The notes under the pieces were generated by a model that was not told where the DNA came from, searched no databases, and saw only the letters and a list, made by a program, of their open reading frames with translations. From CAUZWH01 sp965247665 (lineage in GTDB: Bacteria > Pseudomonadota > Alphaproteobacteria > SHVV01), in the NCBI GenBank assembly GCA_965247665.1, contig CBDFHH010000003.1, positions 248,001-312,000 of the forward strand: 64,000 nucleotides of DNA, in the 5' to 3' direction. Below are positions 49,225 through 58,411 of the stretch, one piece after another (the first letter of the stretch is position 1; every line of letters starts with the position of its first letter). The position numbers and the translations under genes were made by a program.

Positions 49225-50124
49225 CTAAGCGGCGCGCGGAAACACGCCGGCACGTGCCAGCGCGGCCGGCACCGCCCGGCCCAGAGGTCCTTCGAGCCAG
49301 CGGCCGACCTCGACCAGCGCCTCGAGATCGAGACCGGTGTCGCAGCCCATGCGGTGCAGCATATAGACGAGATCCTCGGTCGGGATGTTGCCGGTCGCTC
49401 CGGGCGCGAACGGACAACCGCCAATGCCGCCGATGGCGGCGTCGAGCCCGGCCACACCGGCGGCAACGGCGGCGGCGGCGTTGGCAAGGCCGGTGTTGCG
49501 CGTGTTGTGAAAATGACAGCGCAAGCGCATCCCCGGCAGGGCGGCTTTGACCGCGCCAACCAGGGCGGTGACATCCGTCGGCACCGCACAGCCGATCGTG
49601 TCGGCGAGGATCAGCTCGGTCGGACCGGCCTCGGCGCCGCGCCGGGCCAGGTCGACCACGCGCTCGCGCGGCACTTCACCCTCATAGGGGCAGCCGAACG
49701 CCGCCGAGATCGACAGGGTCGCCGGAATACCGGCGGCGCGCGCCGCGCCGGCGATTTCCTTCCAGACTTCGAGATTCCGCGCGACCGATGCGCCCTGGTT
49801 GCGACGGCTGAAGGTTTCGGTGGTGACGGCGACGAAGTTGACCTCGTCGCAGCCGGCGGCGAGCGCGCGATCGAAGCCTCTGCGGTTGAGCGCCAGGCCG
49901 ACATAGCGAACGCCGCGGCCGCGCGGCACCCCCGCCATCACCGCCTCGCCGTCGGCCATCTGCGGGACCCGCTTGGGGTTGACGAAACTCACGGCCTCGA
50001 TCCGACTGAACCCGGCATCGACGGCGCGGCCGATGAGCTCGATCTTCCGCTCGGTGCTGAACGGCACCGCTTCGTTCTGCAAGCCGTCGCGCGGCGACAC
50101 TTCGACAATTTCGATCCGGGTCAT
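49225..50124 (-). CDS. Hydroxymethylglutaryl-CoA lyase family protein
   Basis: A 299-residue DRE-TIM metallolyase. EVSPRDGLQNE near the start holds the catalytic Arg and metal Asp, CHFHNTRNTG the two metal His, and GGIGGCPFAPGATGNIPTED the active-site Cys loop, all as in HMG-CoA lyase (cleaving HMG-CoA to acetyl-CoA and acetoacetate in leucine breakdown). Related lyases act on other hydroxy-acyl-CoAs. ATG 50124 is preceded by GGAGG. Convergent with the nic-like operon, 29 bases apart. Confidence 0.9.
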   Translation of the reverse strand: MTRIEIVEVSPRDGLQNEAVPFSTERKIELIGRAVDAGFSRIEAVSFVNPKRVPQMADGEAVMAGVPRGRGVRYVGLALNRRGFDRALAAGCDEVNFVAVTTETFSRRNQGASVARNLEVWKEIAGAARAAGIPATLSISAAFGCPYEGEVPRERVVDLARRGAEAGPTELILADTIGCAVPTDVTALVGAVKAALPGMRLRCHFHNTRNTGLANAAAAVAAGVAGLDAAIGGIGGCPFAPGATGNIPTEDLVYMLHRMGCDTGLDLEALVEVGRWLEGPLGRAVPAALARAGVFPRAA

Positions 50125-50459
50125 GGCATTCCTCCGCGTTTCGCGCCGGCCGCCTTCGATTTTCGGGCTCGTGATGCTTAAATTTAAATCATGCTCACGG
50201 ATAAGCCATAGTTGGAAAGCGCCATGGTCGCACAGACACGCCCGGCCATCGCGACCGACCGCAAAATCCTCTCCGGATCGGCGCGGCCCACCTTCTTCCC
50301 CATCGCGGAGAACTTGTAGGTCGCGCTTCAGTGCCGGCAGCACCCGGGTGAACGGCTTGAGCTCGTGCGCGCCGCCTACCAATCAAACCCGTGCCCTACG
50401 GCGGGTTCCCGGACCCGGCTCCTTCCGCCGGGCTGACGATTGCGTTTGTCGCATGATCG
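50125..50459. other. Intergenic region, no gene recognised
   Basis: About 335 bases. It holds the HMG-CoA-lyase-family promoter region and a small palindrome, TTAAATTTAA, near 50177. A leftward open frame continuing upstream from the lyase gene is not conserved. Confidence 0.5.
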
Positions 50460-50894
50460 CTACGAAACTCGGTCACGCGCCGGCGGTATCTCCGAGTGCC
50501 GTTTGCGCGGGCGCTCGGCGAGGTGCCTTTCGACCGTGTCCAGCACTTTGGGAACATCCTCCACGCGCACGCCGTAGAAGCGCGTGTTCGATGGGATGAT
50601 GCGAATGTTGGGTCCGTGCATGCAGGCGTTAAGGCAGTAGGCCTCGCGGAAATCGATCGCGAGTCCGCGCTCTTTGACCCCGGTCTCGACCGCTGCGGCG
50701 ACCTCGGCGCCGCCGCGCGGATGGCACGACACGGCGATGTCGGGGTTGCGGCGATTGACGCAGACGTAGATCGCCGGCTTCTTGGCCCGCGCCGGCCACG
50801 GTTTGACCCGCGTCACCATCGGCTGGCTCAGGTCGCGCGGCGCGTTCACGGCTTGCTTAAGCGGGTCGTCCTCGGCTGACGTTTCATTGTCCAT
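50460..50894 (-). CDS. Thioredoxin-fold [2Fe-2S] ferredoxin domain protein (DUF1636-like)
   Basis: About 144 residues from ATG 50894 (a GTG seven codons upstream is also in frame). The Cys layout is that of thioredoxin-like [2Fe-2S] ferredoxins: C in IYVCVNRR, C in AVSCHPRGG, then C-x3-C in EAYCLNACMHGPN. Only four suitably placed cysteines are present, enough for one cluster. Related DUF1636 proteins are linked to metal or cobalamin metabolism. Here the gene stands alone between the lyase gene and Gabija, so its partner is unknown. Confidence 0.8.
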   Translation of the reverse strand: MDNETSAEDDPLKQAVNAPRDLSQPMVTRVKPWPARAKKPAIYVCVNRRNPDIAVSCHPRGGAEVAAAVETGVKERGLAIDFREAYCLNACMHGPNIRIIPSNTRFYGVRVEDVPKVLDTVERHLAERPRKRHSEIPPARDRVS

Positions 50895-51083
50895 CGGCTC
50901 GATCGCCACCTTCACGCCATAACGTCGCGACCGTCCGGGCTAATTGGGGCGAACCCATAAATCGCAAGCCTGCAATGGAGGCCGTTGCCGGGATAATTCA
51001 AGGACGCCGACATCGGCAATCAATGACCGCACCACCAATGACGGTTGCAGGCAGAGCGAGGTGATACCCGAAGCCAATTCAGC
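50895..51083. other. Short intergenic region at the left edge of the Gabija pair
   Basis: About 190 bases between the ferredoxin-like start and the gajB stop. No repeat, tRNA or integrase gene marks the boundary. Confidence 0.5.
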
Positions 51084-52820
51084 TCAGGTCACGACATGGT
51101 TGAGGCTGTGCCCCGCAAGGAGTGGCGATCGATTATAGGCATCCGTCAGCATCAGTATGTGGTGCTTTGCTCGCGTTATCCCAACTCGGAGTAACCGTCG
51201 GCTCTTCATATGTGGTGCATGTTCATGGTCGGGTGACAAAGGCGATATGTTGTTGCCCAGATGCAGGATGATCACGCCGTCGAATTCCTTTCCTTTGGAC
51301 TTGTGCATGGTCATGACGTTGATTCCGCCCAGATCACCGTCGCTACCGATGATCTGTTCCTCGGTGATTGCTGCCTCTATAAGCGCACGTGCTCCCTCAT
51401 ATCGGCCGCGCCGTTGCCAGACCTCGGCAAGGGCATCAGAGATTCGCCGTCCACGGTTGAAGCCCATCAGATAGATGACCAGACGAGCGACCAGCTTGAG
51501 TTCCGTCACACCACTGGTCTCGAGTTTGTGCCGAACAGTGAGCCAATCCTGTCCTGGACTTCCGCTGAGGGGATTGCCCCGAAGATGCTCAAGAATGCCC
51601 TTCAGAGCACCTGGGCATTTTGCGTTGCCGCGTATCCGTTCGATCCGTGCATCGGCGGCGTTCCTGTCGAGCTGCGCAATCTTCTGAGCGTTTCCGCGTG
51701 CTCGGTACAGTTCGCCGATCAGCCCGAGACCAGTTGCGAGAGTTGCCCAAATGTCGTCGACCGGTTCCAAGCAGAGAGCAACAACGCGTGTAGCAAGGAG
51801 CACCTCGGCCTCGTCCATGACGACGCGGTGCGGGATTTCCTTGATGCCATCGCCGCCCTGAAGGGCACGGGCGATGATCGTTACGCCCTTACCCCAGTTC
51901 GTCAGGTAGCCTATGCTCTGGGGCGGCGCTCCTCTCGAGTCGGTGATGTTCTTCCAAAGCATGCCTACAGCATCGCGAATAGCACGGTCGCGCAACGCAG
52001 CATTCGAAGCGAAAGATAACTGGCTGACGCCAGAATAGGCGGAACCTCGCGGCGTCCGTACAAGGATGTCGTTGCCAAACTTGACGATCTCGGCGCCAGG
52101 GCGACGGCTATTCTGGACACCCAGGTCAACTTCCAACGGTGTAAGCGTCGTCATGATTTGCTTTAGGCGCTCAGGGCTTACGTCGGGTCGGAAGTCGTAA
52201 ATTTGTTGGTCGAGGTCGGCGAGGCAGACCAGCTGTGTAAGATCAGCGAGCGCTTCCATGCACGCCCACTGTGCCATGCCTGTATCCTGCGCCTCGTCCA
52301 CGATGATCTGCGGATAGCAATCCGCGATCAGTTGCCGATGTGCCGCGCTCCCCTGTAGTAGCTCGAGAGCCTTCGGCGCAAACAGGTCGAAGGCGATCCG
52401 ACCCTCTTCGAGAAAGAGGTGTTCCCGTTCAGCATCCCAGGCGGGGTCGTCATCCTTGGCGCCGTTTCGCATCGCTCGTTCATCATGCGGGGGCAGAAGG
52501 CGGATGGGCGACACCGCTCCGAGGAGATAGCCGTGCCCCCGCACCAGTCGCCAACAGAAGGAATGGAATGTTTGAATGTCGAGATGTTTGCGGAACTGCT
52601 TTGGGAGGTCCTCGCGCGCGGCCTGCGCAATGCGGGCAACAGCCGCTCGAGAGAAACTGAGGAACAGCACCTTCTGTCCTGGCAGCAGCCCGTCTCCAAT
52701 CCGAAGCAACGCCTTGCGGAGTGCGACGGTCGTCTTTCCGCAGCCCGGTCCGCCGGTTACGAGTACGTGGCCGTCCGCTACGAGAATGCGGTCACGATCA
52801 GAACAAGAGACGAAGGTCAC
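51084..52820 (-). CDS. gajB: Gabija protein GajB-like UvrD-family helicase
   Basis: A 578-residue SF1 helicase. Walker A TGGPGCGKTTVA (about 22-33), motif Ia FLSFSRAAVARI, Walker B IIVDEAQDTG, motif V TMHKSKGKEFDGVIIL and motif VI RVGITRAKHHILML. In Gabija it is thought to sense DNA ends or nucleotides and cooperate with GajA. Start ATG 52820 overlaps the end of gajA by four bases (ATGA type), so the two are co-translated. It is somewhat longer than the Bacillus cereus GajB (about 494 residues). Confidence 0.88.
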   Translation of the reverse strand: MTFVSCSDRDRILVADGHVLVTGGPGCGKTTVALRKALLRIGDGLLPGQKVLFLSFSRAAVARIAQAAREDLPKQFRKHLDIQTFHSFCWRLVRGHGYLLGAVSPIRLLPPHDERAMRNGAKDDDPAWDAEREHLFLEEGRIAFDLFAPKALELLQGSAAHRQLIADCYPQIIVDEAQDTGMAQWACMEALADLTQLVCLADLDQQIYDFRPDVSPERLKQIMTTLTPLEVDLGVQNSRRPGAEIVKFGNDILVRTPRGSAYSGVSQLSFASNAALRDRAIRDAVGMLWKNITDSRGAPPQSIGYLTNWGKGVTIIARALQGGDGIKEIPHRVVMDEAEVLLATRVVALCLEPVDDIWATLATGLGLIGELYRARGNAQKIAQLDRNAADARIERIRGNAKCPGALKGILEHLRGNPLSGSPGQDWLTVRHKLETSGVTELKLVARLVIYLMGFNRGRRISDALAEVWQRRGRYEGARALIEAAITEEQIIGSDGDLGGINVMTMHKSKGKEFDGVIILHLGNNISPLSPDHEHAPHMKSRRLLRVGITRAKHHILMLTDAYNRSPLLAGHSLNHVVT

Positions 52821-54664
52821 GCGCCCTCCAAGGGTTGCGCCTCGACAGCGACAGGGAGCTCACCTCCTTCTGCAGGCTCTTCCGCCGCCACTGCATCAGG
52901 CACGCCCAGGTCCAGCGTCTTGGGACGCGGGAACCGCGTGTACACCTCCTCTAAGAAGCCGACGATGCCGGGTGGAAGCTCGGCCACCGCGCAGAGATCA
53001 ATCAAGGCGGCCGCTCGGCCCCACCCTTTTCCGTCCTTCAGCACCTGACGGGTGAAGTCGCGTACCCTGTCGTCAGCCGGGAGTGCTGCAGGAATGAGAA
53101 TCTTCGGTGCAATGCCGGAGTCTCGGACGTGTTCAAGGTAGGTCCACTGATGATCAAGCGGTACCTCAGCGGCAAGCAGGTCCTCAATTCCCGCGTACGC
53201 AATCTCGTTGCAGATCTCGAAGCCGGCCTGCCCCAGAGCGTCGCGGTCCTTCTCGGGGCGTTCCTTTCTGTCGAAGAAGGCGAAAGTTGGCAGGTCGAGG
53301 GAAACAAAGAATCGGCCAAATTCCGCGATACTCCCATCTCCGTCAGTGGTGATGATTGTGACGCCAGATAGATCGAGCGGATAACGGTCATCGTCGGCAG
53401 ACTCCAGCCTCTCGGCCATGGCCTGTAGGACGAGCTGATCTGTAATGCCTTCAACGACGATTACGCCGCGACCTAGCATGGCTTCGGCGAAGCCACGACG
53501 AACATAGCGGCGATACGTCTTGGCCTTCACGTCCGCGCCGAGGGTGATCCGTTTGCCCGTGACCGTCGCGGTATTGTCGCGCCGCAGGATGACGATGCGA
53601 TCCGGATCGAACGCCTCAATGACATACGGCGAATGGGAGGTGACGAAGCACTGTGTCGTCTTCGTCAACAGGTACGTCGCGATACGCCTCTGTGTATGGG
53701 GAGCGAGCGCGATTTCCGGCTCCTCCATGGCGAAGATGACATTCTCTTCCTTAAGCTCGGCGATGAAGCTCAAAAGCGCCAGCACCAGGATGTTGAGCGT
53801 TCCAGTGCCGACATCCTGAAATGGGACGGCTTTCTGGTCTTCGGTAACGGCTATGAAGAAGCTAAGGGTCTTGCGAAGATGCTCACGTGTGAGCTGCGAG
53901 ACGAATAGCCGCGTTGACTCGCCGGGTTTGGCGATCGCAATGTACTCGGCGAGACGAGCTTCGATGGTCTGAAGCACGGGCGCAAGTTTGTCGGCGCCTT
54001 CCTCAATGGGTGGGTCTAAGTCTTCGAGTCGGCGGCGGACATGCTCCCAGATACCCGTCTGAAGACTCTGGATCCGGAGTATCACATCCAGGAGTGAGCC
54101 TCGCTCCAGGCTGAGCGCTCTAGACCCGGTGCGTAAGGCACGCAGGTAGAGAAAATCGAAGTTGCGCTTGATCGCGCGGGGAACGCGGCTGTCATCTTCC
54201 TCTTCCGGGACGTACGCTTTGGCGTAGTGTGTCGCCGCCTCGAACTCGTCGTCTTCTCTGTTGTATCGGGCAACGGTCAAAAGCCGTAGGCACCAAACAA
54301 GCCCCGCACCGTCAACCTGATCGATCTCACCTTCGGCAAGAATCCGCCGATTCTCTGGGTCCCAGCGCTCCAAGTAGTTGGCGCAAGCTCTCTCGATCGT
54401 GGGCGTGACGTCTGTCAACAGCACCTCGATCCGGATCTCGATAGGCTCTTCCTTATCATCCAGATAAGCCGCGTTGTAGAAGTCAAATTCCTCAACGACA
54501 GGGAACCGGCTTTGTCTGTCAGACCCAAGTGTAAGCTCAAGTGCTTCGCAAATCGTGGACTTGCCGACATTGTTCCCACCAACAAGTAAGGAATGCCCAT
54601 CGAAATCAAGCTCGGCAGATTTGATCCCACGAAAATTCTTCAATCCTAGTCGGCTGACTTGCAT
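52817..54664 (-). CDS. gajA: Gabija protein GajA-like OLD-family nuclease (ATPase + TOPRIM)
   Basis: A 615-residue class 2 OLD protein. ATPase: Walker A GGNNVGKST with K35 (the lysine position I recall for B. cereus GajA), Walker B FAMEEPEIAL (311-320) and switch His in TSHSPYVIE (H344). TOPRIM nuclease: E405 (VVEGITDQ), D441 and D443 (TTDGDGS) and a later FFDRKE. GajA is a sequence-specific nicking endonuclease held in check by nucleotides and released when phage replication depletes NTPs. Paired with the helicase gene it forms a complete Gabija system. The start is taken at 54664. Confidence 0.9.
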   Translation of the reverse strand: MQVSRLGLKNFRGIKSAELDFDGHSLLVGGNNVGKSTICEALELTLGSDRQSRFPVVEEFDFYNAAYLDDKEEPIEIRIEVLLTDVTPTIERACANYLERWDPENRRILAEGEIDQVDGAGLVWCLRLLTVARYNREDDEFEAATHYAKAYVPEEEDDSRVPRAIKRNFDFLYLRALRTGSRALSLERGSLLDVILRIQSLQTGIWEHVRRRLEDLDPPIEEGADKLAPVLQTIEARLAEYIAIAKPGESTRLFVSQLTREHLRKTLSFFIAVTEDQKAVPFQDVGTGTLNILVLALLSFIAELKEENVIFAMEEPEIALAPHTQRRIATYLLTKTTQCFVTSHSPYVIEAFDPDRIVILRRDNTATVTGKRITLGADVKAKTYRRYVRRGFAEAMLGRGVIVVEGITDQLVLQAMAERLESADDDRYPLDLSGVTIITTDGDGSIAEFGRFFVSLDLPTFAFFDRKERPEKDRDALGQAGFEICNEIAYAGIEDLLAAEVPLDHQWTYLEHVRDSGIAPKILIPAALPADDRVRDFTRQVLKDGKGWGRAAALIDLCAVAELPPGIVGFLEEVYTRFPRPKTLDLGVPDAVAAEEPAEGGELPVAVEAQPLEGA

Positions 54665-55320
54665 TGGTCCCCGCTCATTTCGTTGATTTCTCGACAGCCC
54701 CGCATAAGTCCGTCCGCGCGCCTCACTGGTACCCGAGAACCGGACGTCGCCCGCACGCGCTGTCGAGCATGCCTAGCGCCATCGGCCCAGTTTCCGGAAC
54801 CACGCCTTCGGGAGGATGGCCCAGGTTAGTTGGATTCTTGACTAGTGGGGGTATCGCGATGTTCGTCCCCGAGCACTGTCTGACGTTATGCAGCAACTCA
54901 TGCAACCTAGTGCGTTCCTCACCTGCCTCTTCCTGGATTTCACGCTGCGGCCTGTCGAGGGCTGACGGGGGCGCCACGAAGTCCGTCGCAAGCATAGCGT
55001 AAACAACGCATTTCCAACGCCTAAGAGCCCGTGACGATCCGGGCGTTTGGTCCCGCAGTCCCTGCTCGGCATGGTTCTCATGGGTATCCGCCGGCGCCGA
55101 TTCCTCACGAGTAACACCGGCAACCTCGAATCCTGGCCTGCAACGACAGACCCATGTTCGCTACCCGAGTGCCGATGGACGGGGCATTCGCTGTTCCGGT
55201 GATTGCGTAATCCCTGGCATCCAGCCTCTCTCCAGCAAGAGGTCGTGGCCGGCCGTGGCGAGATGAGATGGGGGACCCAGAGACAGGTTCTATTTCGCCC
55301 TCCCGACGGAGACCGTCGCC
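54665..55320. other. Upstream flank of Gabija, no recognisable gene
   Basis: About 655 bases between gajA and the small conserved gene, both transcribed away from it. Short open frames exist on each strand (for example 54723-54995 minus) but none is recognised. It should contain the gajAB promoter and perhaps mobile-element debris. Confidence 0.5.
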
Positions 55321-55560
55321 ATGTTCACCAACATCACCTCCGAGCACAAGCGCGCCTTCGAGGCGCTGAGAAGCGGGGATTGCGAGAACTTCGCTCTCTT
55401 CAGTTGCTTCGTCGACAGCGCCCCGGCCTCGACCATCGCCGCCATCACCGTCCTTCCTGTGCAGCACGAAGGCGGGGAACCTGGATACGCCATTCATCCG
55501 CTTTGCGTCTCGGTGACACCCGCCATGCGTCTCACCGACCACGACGGCCGCGAGGCGTGA
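55321..55560 (+). CDS. Small conserved hypothetical protein of accessory elements
   Basis: A 79-residue protein from ATG 55321, preceded by GGAGA. MFTNITSEHKRAFEALRSGD then FALFSCFVDSAPASTIAAIT and a C-terminus SVTPAMRLTDHDGREA. I remember closely similar small proteins from alphaproteobacterial plasmids and integrative elements (MFTNIT.EH.RAFEAL..G...NFALFSC), function unknown. Two bases after the stop a GTG opens a 43-codon frame ending against the molybdenum-hydroxylase gene. It supports an element boundary next to Gabija. Confidence 0.65.
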   Translation: MFTNITSEHKRAFEALRSGDCENFALFSCFVDSAPASTIAAITVLPVQHEGGEPGYAIHPLCVSVTPAMRLTDHDGREA

Positions 55561-55675
55561 GCCGTGAACCGCCCCACGCCTCCGTCCCGGCCGGCTCGCA
55601 ATCCCCACCGCGTCCCGCGCCCTGCCGTGATCAGCTTCTCGGGCGGCCGCGACAACCCGCCGGCAGACGGCGTGG

Positions 55676-58051
55676 TCAGGCGTTCGCCGCCTTAGCCGAA
55701 GCGATGAGATCGAGAACATAGTCCGGCGTCATCGGAAAGCGATCGACCGAGACCCCGAGGCCGGAGAGAGCGTCGTTGACGGCGTTGACGATGGCCGGTA
55801 GGCCGCCCATTACACCGCCTTCGCCGGATCCCTTGAAACCGCCCAGCGTGTCGGGCGAGGGGGACTCGATATGCTCGACCGTGATGTCGGGAAGGTCTGC
55901 CGCGAGCGGTATCAAATAGTCGAGTAGATGGCCGCTGAGAAGCTGGCCGTCGCCGTCGTAGCGCACGGCTTCGCACAAGGCCTGGCCCAGCGCCTGGGCG
56001 ATGCCGCCATGTACCTGGCCGGCCACCACCATCGGGTTGATGATACGGCCGCAATCGTGGACGGCGTGGAACTCTTCGACGCTGATCTTGCCGGTATCGG
56101 GATCGATCGCGACGACCGCGATATAGGTGCCGTTGGTAATGGAGACTCCGGGTTCCGGGTCATAGAAGTCGGTTGCTTCGAGCCCGTACTCCAATCCCTC
56201 CGGCAGCACGCGGTTGTCGATGGAATAGGCAATCGCGGCGATGTCCTTGATTCTGACCGAGAGATCGGGCAGCCCTTTGACATGGGCCTCGCCGTCCCGC
56301 AGCTCGACATCGACGGGATTGACCTCGAGCAGCTCGCCGGCGGTACGCAGGATCTTCTCGCGCACCCGGTTTGAGGCTTTGATCAGAGCGCCGCCGCCGG
56401 TCACCGCGGCACGGCTGGCAAAGGTGCCGGTGCCGTAGGGCGCCGAGGCGGTATCGCCCTCGGCGATAGTAACGTCTTCAAACCGCACTCCGAGGCGATC
56501 GGCGACGATCTGGGCGAAGGTGGTGATATGCCCCTGGCCGGCCTGGGCGTGGCTGGGATGGGCGATGACCTTGCCGTCCGGTTCCATGCGGACCAGGGCG
56601 CTGTCGAAGCCGGGCAGGCGCAGAATACCGCGGGCACGGTAGCGCGACGCCCCCTGGCCGGTGTGTTCGATGGTGGCGGCGATACCAATGCCGCGATACC
56701 TGCCGTCGATCAGCCGCGACTGCGTCTGTTCGGTGCGGCGTTTGTCGTAGTCGATGAATGCGAGGGCACGCTCGAGCGATTCGAGATAGCTGCCGGACTC
56801 GTACTTGATGCCGATCGAGTTCACGAACGGCATCTGATCGTCGCGGATCAGATTGCGGCGGCGGAATTCGGCGGGATCGATGCCCAGCTCGCGTGCCGCC
56901 TCGTCCATCAGCCCTTCGAACGCGGTGTTGGCCACCGGTGCGGCGACGCCGCGGTAGACGCTGGTAGGACAGGTATGGGTGAAGGCCGAGCAGGTCTCAT
57001 AGGCATAGTGCTTGAACTTCTGCGGCCCCGGCAGGTAGATCGCCCCGCCGCCGGCCTCGGCGCTGCAACCGTAAGGGAAAGCGGAATAGGCGCCGATGTT
57101 CACGAACACCTTGGCACGCACCGCCCGAATCACCGCATCGTCGTCGAGCGCCATCGACACTTGGTACTTGTAGTCGCGCGCCTGAGTGCTGGTGAGGAGG
57201 TCGTCGGTACGATCCTGGATCCACTTGACCGAGCAGCGGAACCGGCGAGCGAGGGCCGCAGCCACAACCTCTTCCGGATAGATATGTGCTTTCATCCCGA
57301 AGCCGCCGCCGACATCGACCGTGACGACGCGGATGCTGGTTTCCGGCCAATCGAGATGCTCCGACAGACCGGTGCGCAACAGGTGCGGCACTTGAGTCGA
57401 TGCGTAGAAGGTCAGGAAATCGCGGCCACGATCATAGGCGGCGAAGGCGCCACGCGGTTCCACCGATACGCAGGCGATGCGCGAGGAACGGAACGCCGTG
57501 CTGAAAGTGCGGGTGCCGGCGTCCCACGCCGACTCGAAGCCCTCGCTTTCATAGACCTTGTGAAACGGGACGTTGTCCCCAATCTCGGGATGTACGAGCG
57601 GGGCGTCCGGCGCCAGCGCCGCTTCGAGGCCGATCAAGGGATCGAGCGTCTCGTAGTCGACCTCGACGCAATCGAGGGCGTCTTCGGCAATATAGGGATT
57701 TTCGGCAATGATGACCGCGACCGTGTCACCGACGAAGCGCGCTCGGTCGGGCGTCATCAGGGGCCACTGGGTGACCTTGTAGTCGGGGATGTCGTAGTCG
57801 GCGACCAGATTCTTGCCCATCCCCGAGATCTCGGCCCCGCCAAGCACCGCGACCACGCCCGGGATCTCGAGCGCACGCGAACCGTCGACGCCGTGGATCA
57901 GCGCGTGGGCATGGGGACTTCGGACGAACGCCAGATGCAGCGTATCGGGCGGCTCGGGGATGTCGTCGATATAGGCGCCCCAACCGCGCAACAGACGTTC
58001 GTCCTCGACCCGCGGGATCGATTGGCCGACATATCGAAACTCGTCACTCAC
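55676..58051 (-). CDS. Xanthine dehydrogenase-family molybdopterin-binding (large) subunit
   Basis: A 791-residue molybdenum hydroxylase large subunit. Order: N-terminal domain (YVGQSIPRVEDERLLRGWG; FVRSPHAHA; FVGDTVAVI), then the cofactor domain VTVDVGGGFGMKAHIYPEE, TSVYRGVAAPVAN, AGQGHITTFAQIV and the catalytic-Glu loop GFKGSGEGG. The CO dehydrogenase form I motif AYxCSFR is absent, so this is not CoxL; it should hydroxylate an aldehyde or N-heterocycle. The Fe-S subunit gene just upstream is gutted and no FAD subunit is present, so electron transfer partners must come from elsewhere or the enzyme is dead. Confidence 0.9.
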   Translation of the reverse strand: MSDEFRYVGQSIPRVEDERLLRGWGAYIDDIPEPPDTLHLAFVRSPHAHALIHGVDGSRALEIPGVVAVLGGAEISGMGKNLVADYDIPDYKVTQWPLMTPDRARFVGDTVAVIIAENPYIAEDALDCVEVDYETLDPLIGLEAALAPDAPLVHPEIGDNVPFHKVYESEGFESAWDAGTRTFSTAFRSSRIACVSVEPRGAFAAYDRGRDFLTFYASTQVPHLLRTGLSEHLDWPETSIRVVTVDVGGGFGMKAHIYPEEVVAAALARRFRCSVKWIQDRTDDLLTSTQARDYKYQVSMALDDDAVIRAVRAKVFVNIGAYSAFPYGCSAEAGGGAIYLPGPQKFKHYAYETCSAFTHTCPTSVYRGVAAPVANTAFEGLMDEAARELGIDPAEFRRRNLIRDDQMPFVNSIGIKYESGSYLESLERALAFIDYDKRRTEQTQSRLIDGRYRGIGIAATIEHTGQGASRYRARGILRLPGFDSALVRMEPDGKVIAHPSHAQAGQGHITTFAQIVADRLGVRFEDVTIAEGDTASAPYGTGTFASRAAVTGGGALIKASNRVREKILRTAGELLEVNPVDVELRDGEAHVKGLPDLSVRIKDIAAIAYSIDNRVLPEGLEYGLEATDFYDPEPGVSITNGTYIAVVAIDPDTGKISVEEFHAVHDCGRIINPMVVAGQVHGGIAQALGQALCEAVRYDGDGQLLSGHLLDYLIPLAADLPDITVEHIESPSPDTLGGFKGSGEGGVMGGLPAIVNAVNDALSGLGVSVDRFPMTPDYVLDLIASAKAANA

Positions 58052-58173
58052 GGCGAGCTCCGACGACCGCTGAGCGAAAGCACACCCCCAGCCCAGCCGG
58101 CTTCCTCACGGGGGACCGACTCCGTGGGCGGTGAGGATTTCTACGGGTTCCCGACAAAGGTTTTTTTCGGCTG

Positions 58174-58396
58174 TCAGCCGGCGATCTTCATCTTCTTGGC
58201 CGCTGCCTCGACCGCGCGCACGCCGGACACGGATGTCCTGCTCAGCGGCATCCGCGTTTGCGACCGGCAGCCCGCGCGCCGCCCTCGCAATACCCAGCGT
58301 GCAGTAGCCGCACTGCAGACCGTGGTTTTCGTGAAACGCCTGCTGCAGCGGGGTGAGGGGCCTGCCACCCGCCAATCCTTCCACCGTGGTGATGCT
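58174..58396 (-). pseudogene. Molybdenum hydroxylase [2Fe-2S] subunit remnant, internal deletion
   Basis: The fragment enters mid-protein at ITTVEGLAGG, continues PLTPLQQAFHENHGLQCGYC and ANADAAEQDI, then a frame change leads straight to VRAVEAAAKKMKIAG and a stop at 58174. In intact subunits these two pieces are joined by NLCRCTGYQNIV, which supplies the last two Cys of the second [2Fe-2S] cluster. That stretch and the whole N-terminal ferredoxin domain are missing, so no iron-sulfur protein can be made. It lies in the right place and direction to have been the partner of the large subunit. Confidence 0.8.
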
Positions 58397-58411
58397 TCGT
58401 TGCGGTGTGCG

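Noticed and set aside
55676..58051. Carbon monoxide dehydrogenase large subunit (CoxL)
   Set aside because: The form I active-site motif AYxCSFR is missing; the loop reads VYRGVAAPVAN.
58161..58186. Intrinsic terminator at the T-run and CGGCT/AGCCG stem
   Set aside because: On the plus strand the T-run precedes the stem, and on the minus strand the stem is followed by A residues, so neither orientation fits.
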